From NCBI GenBank assembly GCA_038248985.1, contig JBBRWV010000003.1, positions 1 to 64,000 of the forward strand: a DNA stretch of 64,000 bases, written 5' to 3'. Of the stretch, positions 29,824-37,456 are shown piece after piece. Position 1 is the first letter of the stretch. Every line of letters starts with the position of its first letter. Under the pieces are notes generated by a model. The model did no database searches, was not told the DNA's origin, and saw only the letters and a program-made list of their open reading frames with translations. The position numbers and the translations under genes were made by a program. Origin of the DNA: JBBRWV01 sp038248985. GTDB taxonomy: Bacteria > Planctomycetota > Phycisphaerae > WQYP01.

Positions 29824-31422
29824 ATGACCAGCGCACAGCGTGATGTTACCGTTCCTCCCCCCGTCGGGCTGCCTCCCGGCCCGATCAATACGCCGATATG
29901 GCGAAAATGGGTCAACGTCCCGCACATTGTCACCGCCCTGTTTTTGATGGCGGGCGGAATCCTCATTTCACATCATGGCGTCTGGCGTGATGAGGCCCAG
30001 GCGTTTCTGATTGCCCGCGACAGTCACAGCATTCGCGAGATGCTGGCGGTCACGCAGTATGAAGGCCATCCGCCACTCTGGCATTTCCTGCTTTATTTTC
30101 TGACGCGCTTCACGGACGCGCCTGAAGCGATGCAGATTTTCCATCTGCTTTTGGCCGCCACGTCGGTCTATCTCGTTGCACGCTTTTCGCCCTTTCCCCT
30201 GATCGCCAGGATACTTTTTCCCTTCGGCTATTTTACGCTCTTTGAGTACGGCGTCATCGCCCGCAACTACCAACTCTTCATGCTGCTCAGCATCATTCTG
30301 TGTATCGTCTGGCTGCGTCGTGTAGGCACGCGCCAACGTCCCTATCTCTGGATCGCCCTTCTGCTGGTGTTGCTGTGTCTCACCCATGTTCTGGGTTTTA
30401 TTCTTGCTGCGGCCTTTTTTGGCACCCTCCTCGCCGAGTCCGTGTTCACCCACGACGGTCGCCGCGCCGTATGCGCCAACCCCATTCGATTTGCAGCGAC
30501 AATTCTGATTGTTGCGGGCGGGATGTTATTAACCGTCAAACTCTTGAAACAGCCGTCCGACGGAAATTTCAGTCCTGGGTGGCAGTTCGATCTGGAGCCA
30601 TACCACATCTGGAACACCCTGACCTCCCTCTGGCGGGCCTACGTCCCCATGAGCGAGTGGCGTGTGACGTTCTGGGGCACGCATTACATCACCGCCAAAA
30701 ACACCGAACCTCCCTTGGCTATCCTCGCGTTCATTGCGGTTTTTGTTTTGCTCCGCGTCTCCTGGCGGGCCAAGCTTTTCTTTCTCTGTTCGACTCTTGG
30801 TTTGCTGGTGTTTGCCCACGTGAAATACTTCGGCGGCCCGCGGCACTACGGCGCACTTTTCGTCGCCCTGATCTGTTCCTTCTGGATCGCCTGGTCCGGC
30901 TATCGCCCCCACACAATGATTATCTGGAAACGCATCCTCTGGCTCACTCCGCGCATCGCCTTCGTCGCACTACTCGCCGTTCAGGCCTACGCCAGTTTTG
31001 TCGCTGCCCATTTCACCATTTTCTATCCCTTCTCCCGCGCCCGCGATGCGGCACCCGTTCTCCGTTCCCTGGTTCAGCCCGGAGACATAATCTTTGGCGA
31101 TATCACGGAGCGCAACGCGCCTCTCGCCGCCTACATGCCGGGGCAGCAGTTTTACTATCCGCGTAACGGGGGGCGAATGGGCACGTATACGATTTGGCGT
31201 CACATGCCTGGAACTCAGGACGGGTTCTACGGTGCCCAGAACCTTGCCGACAAGCGTCAGCAAGCCGTCATATTTGTTGCGGACGCCCCCCTGCGCAAGA
31301 ACCGATGGAATCGCTACCGTCGCGCCACCCTCGTTGCCAGCTTCCCTTCCGGCATCGTCAATGACGAAGGCTATTTCTTCTACCGCATCGAACCTCGGCC
31401 GCCGCGTCGGTCGGGCGACTAA
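29824..31422 (+). CDS. polytopic membrane glycosyltransferase, GT39/ArnT-like
   Basis: 532 residues with about ten hydrophobic helices. Near the N-terminus, after the first helix, HHGVWRDEAQAF (Asp56-Glu57) matches the acidic catalytic loop of GT39/ArnT-like (GT-C) enzymes, followed by YEGHPPLWHFLLYFLTRF, which is also typical. Such enzymes move a sugar from a polyprenyl-phosphate donor to an acceptor outside the cytoplasmic membrane. The C-terminal part (YMPGQQFYYPRNGGRMGTY) is extracytoplasmic. The acceptor is unknown, and no cell-envelope cluster is nearby. Confidence 0.8.
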   Translation: MTSAQRDVTVPPPVGLPPGPINTPIWRKWVNVPHIVTALFLMAGGILISHHGVWRDEAQAFLIARDSHSIREMLAVTQYEGHPPLWHFLLYFLTRFTDAPEAMQIFHLLLAATSVYLVARFSPFPLIARILFPFGYFTLFEYGVIARNYQLFMLLSIILCIVWLRRVGTRQRPYLWIALLLVLLCLTHVLGFILAAAFFGTLLAESVFTHDGRRAVCANPIRFAATILIVAGGMLLTVKLLKQPSDGNFSPGWQFDLEPYHIWNTLTSLWRAYVPMSEWRVTFWGTHYITAKNTEPPLAILAFIAVFVLLRVSWRAKLFFLCSTLGLLVFAHVKYFGGPRHYGALFVALICSFWIAWSGYRPHTMIIWKRILWLTPRIAFVALLAVQAYASFVAAHFTIFYPFSRARDAAPVLRSLVQPGDIIFGDITERNAPLAAYMPGQQFYYPRNGGRMGTYTIWRHMPGTQDGFYGAQNLADKRQQAVIFVADAPLRKNRWNRYRRATLVASFPSGIVNDEGYFFYRIEPRPPRRSGD

Positions 31423-31526
31423 GTGGCGCATGGGTTAAATCCGCCTTCCCACTCTTTATTTTGCGATCATTTCCATCACTATTTATACTCCGCTTCAAAC
31501 TCAATTTTGTATCTAAAGGTGTTCCC

Positions 31527-32141
31527 ATGCCCGATGCCGCTGGCTCCCGTCCGCTCATCATCTCTTCTGATATCGCGCGGCAGGTGCGCATTCCGCCCGG
31601 CCAGTCAGAAACTAAAAAATGGCCTGTGCTGCATTACGGCGATGTCCCCAAGGTAGATCTGGCCCAGTGGGATTTTCAAATATGGGGCGAGGTGCGGCAG
31701 CCCTGGAAATGTAATTGGGACGCCTTCCGCGCCTTGCCATGGGTCAACCTCCAGTGCGATATTCACTGTGTCACCCGTTGGAGCCGGCTCAACAATCTTT
31801 TCAGCGGCCCCAGCACGCGTTCCATTCTCGACCACGTTCAACTCAACCCCGCTGCGTCGCACGTTCTCATTCATGGCGAGGGTGGTTTCACCACCAATCT
31901 CGCGCTCGAGGAGTTCAGCGCCGAGGACTGCCTCTTTGCCATCGAGCACGACGGCCAACCCCTCACGCCCGAGCACGGCTTCCCGCTCCGCCTCGTTGTG
32001 CCACGCCTCTATTTCTAGAAAAGCGCCAAGTGGGTTCGCGGCATTGAGGTCCTCAATTCCGATGTTGCCGGCTTCTGGGAACAAAACGGCTATCACATGC
32101 ACGGCGACCCGTGGACACAGGAGCGCCACTCGTGGGAATAG
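31527..32141 (+). pseudogene. sulfite-oxidase-like molybdopterin oxidoreductase interrupted by an in-frame TAG
   Basis: Reads as a ~204-residue sulfite-oxidase-like (YuiH-type) protein: LPWVNLQCDIHCVTRWSRL carries the Mo-ligating Cys, followed by HVLIHGEGGFTTNLALEEF and LTPEHGFPLRLVVPRLYF. The next codon is TAG (32016-32018). The same frame then continues with [12 protein letters not shown] and [20 protein letters not shown] to a second TAG at 32141, which is the normal family C-terminus. Homologues have Trp at the interrupted position, so a single TGG to TAG change explains it. The start ATG 31527 is the first Met in good context. The truncated product (163 residues) would lose the C-terminal part of the domain. 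Confidence 0.85.
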
Positions 32142-32158
32142 TCGCCACACTTATTGCC

Positions 32159-32915
32159 ATGGAACCGCAGGGTGTTGAGTCCGTCTCCATGGTTCTACTG
32201 CTCCTGCTAGCCATCGTCGTTCTGGCCCTCGTCGCCGGCAAAATCGGCGTACCTTACCCGACGGTCATGGTTATTGGCGGCCTCCTGATTTGCCTGGTTT
32301 CCAGAGGGGATCACTTACCTTTCGATCCTAAAGTTTTTACCATTGAACCCAAAATCATTTTCCTCCTCTTCCTGCCGCCGCTCCTGTAGGGTGCCGCGTG
32401 GCAAACCAGTTGGAAAGATTTCGGTGCCCATCTCCGCCCCATCAGCGTCCTGGCATTATGCTCGTCCTTCTCACCACGGCCGGTATCGCGGTTCTGGCCA
32501 TAGTCTTTATCCCCGGCTTCACTTGGGCCAGCGCCTTTGTCCTGGGTGCCGTCATCAGCCCGCCCGATGCCATTGCCGTCACTGCCCTCACCAAGAAAAT
32601 CCAGCTTCCCCGACGTGTCGTTTTCCTCCTCGAGGGGGAAAGCCTCGTCAACGATGCCACCGCCCTCGTGGCTCTGCGCTTCGCGGTGGCTGCGGTTCTC
32701 ACCGGCACATTCTCACCTTGGCAAGCGACGGGCGAGTTCCTGCTGACCGTGGCCGGCGGGCTATTGATAGGCCTCATCGTTGGCTGGGTCGTCGGCGAAC
32801 TCCACCGTCGTCTCAATGATCCCCTCACCGAAACGCTCATAACCTTTCTCACCCCCTACGCGGCTTTTATATTCGCCGAACAAATCCATATCTCGGCCGT
32901 AGTCGCCGTCGTTGT
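32159..32915 (+). pseudogene. CPA1-type Na+/H+ antiporter remnant (amber codon, frameshift, lost C-terminus)
   Basis: N-terminal part from ATG 32159 (LLLLAIVVLALVAGKIGVPYPTVMVIGG ... FLLFLPPLL) is stopped by TAG at 32387-32389. The same frame goes on with GAAWQTSWKDFGAHLRPISVLA. Around 32455-32462 the homology jumps to another frame (VLLTTAGIAVLAIVFIPG), continuing through the signature AVISPPDAIAVTAL and LLEGESLVNDATALVALRF to EQIHISAVVAVV near 32915. Roughly the C-terminal half of the antiporter (later helices and tail) is missing; instead the end of the opposite-strand GH15 gene begins at 32924. Three independent lesions make it non-functional. Confidence 0.88.
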
Positions 32916-32923
32916 CCCCATTC

Positions 32924-35152
32924 CTAACCCGATATTACCCGCTGCATCTCCGCCATTTGCGCATCGAGGTCATCCCCCTCAATTGCCGCACTTTGTGGCA
33001 TCCGGCACTGCCCCTCCCGCTCGGGCTCAATTCCATATTCCCCGATCAGGCCGTGCGAACGCACCAGCAGGTTGGCCCGCGGCCGCCGATGATGAAACAA
33101 CGCCTGCCCGCAGCTCTCGCATTCCCGCATCGTCTCCAGTTTTTCCAGATACTTGATCACGGTATTGACCAGCGTCGCGTGCGACCACGTCAGGGGCGAT
33201 ACGCTCAACGGCTGATTGGTGTACGGATGCACCTGCTCCGCCAGAACTCCCGACGCCAGCGCGTGATCCGCCACCCACTCCAGAATCGGCAGCGCCGCCT
33301 GCAACTCCTCCACGGTCTGCGCCCGCGAGATCTTGTAATCCGCCAGCCAGGTCGTGCAGATGAACCACGGATTCCCCGGTACTTTTTCAATGTCGTTGGT
33401 TACGCGGTGATAGTAATCGTTCTCATACCGCGCCACGCCTCCCACCGCGGTCTTGCACCACAATCGCTCTTCGATGGCCCGCATGGTCGCGTCCACCCGC
33501 ACATCGTCAGCCGGCAGCAGGTGAAACTTGTAAATCCCGTACATCGACGCATCCAGCGTCTCATCCACGTTGTACCCGCCGCTCTCAAACGGCGTGATTC
33601 GCCGCACGAACCGCCCCAGTTTCTCCGACCACATGTGTTTGCAGAATGCTTCCTGTATCTCCTCCGCGGCCTTGGCGTAACGCTCGGCACGCTCCCCATC
33701 GCCAAAACAAATCGCAAAATTCGCTGCGGCCTTCAATCCCCCATGCACTGCCGCCACCGTAAACGCATGAATCCCCCAGCGCTCTTCCCACAAATCATAC
33801 GAACCTCCGGGCAATCCGGTGTGCTTGTCCCGATACGAGACCATGAAATCCGCCGCTTTGGTAATCAGCGACAGATACAGCGGCCGCACAAACTCAATGT
33901 CCCGATAGCGGAAAAAGTGCCGCCACAAGGCCCACAGCACCAGCGCTGTCTCATCTTCCTGAATGGGCAACTGCTGCTTGCCCTTGTAAACCCACGGGTG
34001 CCATGAAGAAGCCGGCGATCCATCCGGATTGTATTTGTGCAGAAAGAATCCCGCATCAGTGATCACATCTTTGCAAAAGGTATAAAACCACCGCGTCACA
34101 TCCGGAAAGCCCGCGAGGTCCAGCGCGTGCGCCACAAGCGCTCCATCCCGCGGCCACATGTACGAGTACGTGTCGCGGTTGAACTGCAGGTAATCCGAAT
34201 CATTGGCCGCAATGATTGCTCCGTTGTTGTTGATCTGCGTGCGCAACACCAGCAGGGATCGCTTGAACAGCGTACTGATCTTGGCGGGCAAATCGCCAAA
34301 ATTGATATTCAGCGAGCCGACCCACAAACGCCAATACGACGTTGTCCGATCGATCACTCCCTGGGGCGAGGTCTTCTGCAAAAATTGATGCTGCTCCAGC
34401 AAATCCGCCCGGCTCTTCCCCGCGGCGATCACCAGGTAAAACGTCTTTTCTTCCTGCGGCCCAAGATCGACATGCAGCGCCATCGTCGAATCCACCGACC
34501 CCTGCGCGATGGGATTGCCTCCCAGTTTGCCGTCCTCTGCATCGCGCCACGTCCCTTCGGCACCATTGAATCCCGATGTTCCCGCTGCAAATTCATCGAT
34601 CCGCTGTTCCCCTTCCGCAAAGAAGGTCGCCATCAAGTAGCGTTGCCCGCGGTAATGAATCAGTGAGCGAAGTTCTGGATCAAAATACGCCGTGTCCCCC
34701 ACATTGTTCCCATACATATGGAAATCCTGGTGATGAAACACCGTGACCCGCCACGTGTGATGGGCACAATTTCGGAGGCGAATGCGCCTTACCAAAATCG
34801 GCCGGTGAAAATCCACAACATCGTTGCACGTCATCGACAGCATCAAGCCGCGATGTTCCAGAAGCACGTTCGTCACCAGCGTGTCATGCAAATACCTGAG
34901 CTTCTTGTCCCAACCGTCATTCGTCCAGCACAGCCGCTGATAGGATGGCTCCGTCCGAATCGTCGGCAATCCGTCCGGCGCGTCATGCTCCAGATGCACG
35001 ACCGGCACATCGGTGAATACCCCAAAACGACATGGCTCAGCACCACCGTGGTTCTCCTGACCCACATGGGGATAATAAATGTCGCGTATTTGGTAATTCT
35101 GATCGTAGCAAACAAGAAGTTGACCGTTGCCGACAGGAATGTCGCGCGGCAT
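32924..35152 (-). CDS. glycoside hydrolase family 15 protein (glucoamylase/trehalase-like)
   Basis: 742-residue GH15 enzyme: an N-terminal beta-sandwich (about 1-270, PRDIPVGNGQLLVCYDQNYQIRDIYYPHVG) followed by an (alpha/alpha)6 barrel. YSYMWPRDGALVAHAL and GGSYDLWEERWGIHAFTVAA (about 450-465) correspond to substrate-binding and general-acid segments. No signal peptide is seen, so it probably acts in the cytosol on maltooligosaccharides, glycogen-derived glucans or trehalose. ATG 35152 is preceded by GGAGG; 19 further upstream codons are open but lack features. It ends 9 bp from the truncated antiporter, consistent with a rearrangement junction there. Confidence 0.92.
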   Translation of the reverse strand: MPRDIPVGNGQLLVCYDQNYQIRDIYYPHVGQENHGGAEPCRFGVFTDVPVVHLEHDAPDGLPTIRTEPSYQRLCWTNDGWDKKLRYLHDTLVTNVLLEHRGLMLSMTCNDVVDFHRPILVRRIRLRNCAHHTWRVTVFHHQDFHMYGNNVGDTAYFDPELRSLIHYRGQRYLMATFFAEGEQRIDEFAAGTSGFNGAEGTWRDAEDGKLGGNPIAQGSVDSTMALHVDLGPQEEKTFYLVIAAGKSRADLLEQHQFLQKTSPQGVIDRTTSYWRLWVGSLNINFGDLPAKISTLFKRSLLVLRTQINNNGAIIAANDSDYLQFNRDTYSYMWPRDGALVAHALDLAGFPDVTRWFYTFCKDVITDAGFFLHKYNPDGSPASSWHPWVYKGKQQLPIQEDETALVLWALWRHFFRYRDIEFVRPLYLSLITKAADFMVSYRDKHTGLPGGSYDLWEERWGIHAFTVAAVHGGLKAAANFAICFGDGERAERYAKAAEEIQEAFCKHMWSEKLGRFVRRITPFESGGYNVDETLDASMYGIYKFHLLPADDVRVDATMRAIEERLWCKTAVGGVARYENDYYHRVTNDIEKVPGNPWFICTTWLADYKISRAQTVEELQAALPILEWVADHALASGVLAEQVHPYTNQPLSVSPLTWSHATLVNTVIKYLEKLETMRECESCGQALFHHRRPRANLLVRSHGLIGEYGIEPEREGQCRMPQSAAIEGDDLDAQMAEMQRVISG

Positions 35153-35393
35153 GACGCCTCCGTGCGAGAAACGCCGCAACCGAATCGAAGCACACCGCCT
35201 CGCATTCATACCTGGACCATTGCGACTCCCGACTGTATCGGTCGTTGTCCTACCCTGCTCAAGTGCGTTCGTCTCCGACTCCGCCCTCCAAGAAACTTTG
35301 CACCCAACGCTTCTAAACTAGGCCCCTACAGACGCCGATAACTCTTTGTGACAGCCGCATTGCCGGTCCACTTTATTGCGTTTTTGCAGGTGA
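35153..35393. other. divergent intergenic region
   Basis: 241 bp between GH15 (leftward) and the GAF-HlyD gene (rightward). It must contain both promoters, but no clear -35/-10 pair stands out, and no small gene is supported. Confidence 0.4.
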
Positions 35394-37421
35394 ATGATGA
35401 CCGCCACCATCACGGCCAATAAACCCGATTTGGCGACCACTCTCCAAAACGCCGTCGCCTCACTCAATCAGGTCATTCAAACCCAGCCCGATTCCGACCG
35501 CCTTCTTGCGGAAATGGTCCGTCTTTCCGGCTGCGCGCTCGGCGCTGGCGGGGCCGGTGTCTGGATCACCGACAAACCCGATCGCCCGGAACTCATCCTC
35601 GAACACAATCTTCAGCCGCTGGGATTTCTCACTTCCGAAGCTGTGCTGCCAGGTCTCCTGCGCGCCGTACGCCGCAGCGCCCGTGAAGGCAAATCGCTCA
35701 TCGTCCCTCCCTTCTTCGTCGAAGCCGAGGCCGGCGATACGCCCGTCAATCCTTCGCCGCTGGAACTTCTCTTCGTCCCGATGAAGCTGCACGGAAAAGT
35801 CGCCATGATCCTCCTTGTGGCTGTCCCACCTGCGGCAGATAACGATGTCGATATGCATCGCACCTGCCTCAACTTCCTCGCCCGCATGGTCAACACCTGC
35901 GAAGCCAACCTCACTGAACGCCACCTGACCCTCATTGAAAAAGATCGCGGCACATCCAGCAAACTCGTCCGCTTCACTGATGAAATCCACAAGCACCTCT
36001 TCGTCCAGCAAACCGCCACGGACATCGCCAATCTCGGTCGCGACGTGCTCGATGCCGACCGTGTCACTGTCGAACTCTACCCCCGCATGAAAAAGAAAGT
36101 CATTGCCGTCTCAAACGTCGCCGAGCCCAACAAACGCGCCGCCGTCTTCCAACTGCAGCGTCTCCTTTTTGATTACGTTCGCGATCGCCAGGTCCCGGTC
36201 GTGCTCGATCGTCAAAGTGCTTCCCAACTCGTCAGCGATCCCATGCTTCAGGATGCCGCCACCGCGTACTTTTCCGCCACGGAGTTCGAAGCCTTCCTCG
36301 CCGCCCCCATCAAATCGGATGATGCCAAATCCACCATCCTTGGCGTCGTCCTGGCCGAGTACGTATCCACGCAAAAGGCTCAACTCAATTCTCCCACCAT
36401 GGCCGACGTCGCGCGTCTCTCCACCCGTTGCGTCCTAAACTCCCTCGATCACGAATCCATTCCTTTTCGCAAGACCCTTCACGCGGTTCGCAAGCTCTTC
36501 GCTTCACCGTTCAGCACCAAGAAGAAGGCCGCAATCACGCTTGCCGCCGTCGCGCTCGTCGTTTGCACTTTCCTCTGTGTCGTCCCACTCGACAACGCCA
36601 TCCGCGCCGATTGTCTCGTGCGTCCCAGTGCCCAACTCACCATCGCCGCTCCTTCTGAACAACGCATCATCGAGATTCCCGTCCGCACCGGCGAGCATGT
36701 CTATCCACTTTCCATGCGTCCCCAGCTTGGCGACAAGGTCAAGCCCCTCGCCATCTTTGACACCACCGAACTCATCGCCTCCCGCGCCGAGCAAGTCGGC
36801 AAAACTGGCGAGTTGCACGTTCAACTCAAAGAAGCCGAACGACGCGGCGAAATCGCCAAGCTCGGCGGCATCAAGTTGCAGATCGAGCAGGTGGAAAAGC
36901 AAATCGCCCTGCTCGATCACCAGATCGCTCAAAGCACCGTCTGGAGCCCCATCGAAGGCACTGTCATCACCGAGAAAATCGAAGGCAAAAAATGGAGCGT
37001 CCCGCGCAAGAGCGAACCTCTCATGGAGGTCGCCAGCTTCGCGGATTGGGAACTCGTCGTCGACGTCCCCGAAAATGAAGTCGCCTCCGTGCAGGCGGCT
37101 CTCCTCCGAGCGCAGCAGAATGGCCTCCGCGCCGGCCACGACGATCAGGGTATCCCCATCGAGTACGTTTTGTACCCGTGGCCCGATCAACGCTACTCAC
37201 TCCGCGCCAAGGGCGTTGCCTCCGTCCTTCCCGCGTCCATGCAAAGCAAGCAGGCCAACGTCTTTCGCCTCCAAGTGAAGCTCGATCCCCAAAGCCTCCC
37301 GCCCGGTCTCTCCATGAGCGGCGTCACCGGTCGTGCCAAGATTCATGTCGGCACCCAACCCCTCGCCCAGCAATGGACCCGGGGGGCCGCGCGCCTCCTC
37401 CGCATGACCATCTTCTTCTGA
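35394..37421 (+). CDS. GAF-domain/HlyD-type membrane fusion protein
   Basis: 675 residues. The cytoplasmic N-terminal part has two GAF-like regions (about 35-165 and 205-345), then a Lys-flanked single membrane helix (about 378-398, AAITLAAVALVVCTFLCVV). The periplasmic part is of HlyD/RND-adaptor type: a lipoyl-like half (IEIPVRTGEHVYP ... LGDKVKPLAIFDTTEL), a short coiled coil (LKEAERRGEIAKLGGIKLQ), the other lipoyl half (STVWSPIEGTVITEKIEG) and a beta-barrel. GAF sensors are unusual on adaptor proteins and suggest ligand-controlled assembly or transport. The M50/HlyD gene follows 35 bp later. No ABC, RND or MFS pump is in sight. Confidence 0.88.
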   Translation: MMTATITANKPDLATTLQNAVASLNQVIQTQPDSDRLLAEMVRLSGCALGAGGAGVWITDKPDRPELILEHNLQPLGFLTSEAVLPGLLRAVRRSAREGKSLIVPPFFVEAEAGDTPVNPSPLELLFVPMKLHGKVAMILLVAVPPAADNDVDMHRTCLNFLARMVNTCEANLTERHLTLIEKDRGTSSKLVRFTDEIHKHLFVQQTATDIANLGRDVLDADRVTVELYPRMKKKVIAVSNVAEPNKRAAVFQLQRLLFDYVRDRQVPVVLDRQSASQLVSDPMLQDAATAYFSATEFEAFLAAPIKSDDAKSTILGVVLAEYVSTQKAQLNSPTMADVARLSTRCVLNSLDHESIPFRKTLHAVRKLFASPFSTKKKAAITLAAVALVVCTFLCVVPLDNAIRADCLVRPSAQLTIAAPSEQRIIEIPVRTGEHVYPLSMRPQLGDKVKPLAIFDTTELIASRAEQVGKTGELHVQLKEAERRGEIAKLGGIKLQIEQVEKQIALLDHQIAQSTVWSPIEGTVITEKIEGKKWSVPRKSEPLMEVASFADWELVVDVPENEVASVQAALLRAQQNGLRAGHDDQGIPIEYVLYPWPDQRYSLRAKGVASVLPASMQSKQANVFRLQVKLDPQSLPPGLSMSGVTGRAKIHVGTQPLAQQWTRGAARLLRMTIFF

Positions 37422-37456
37422 TACGTTTCCCTCAACCGCCTCACGAGGTCGCCCCC

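Noticed and set aside
32016..32389. Pyrrolysine or other TAG recoding in this organism
   Set aside because: TAG ends several ordinary genes here, and the antiporter has additional disabling lesions, so decay is simpler.
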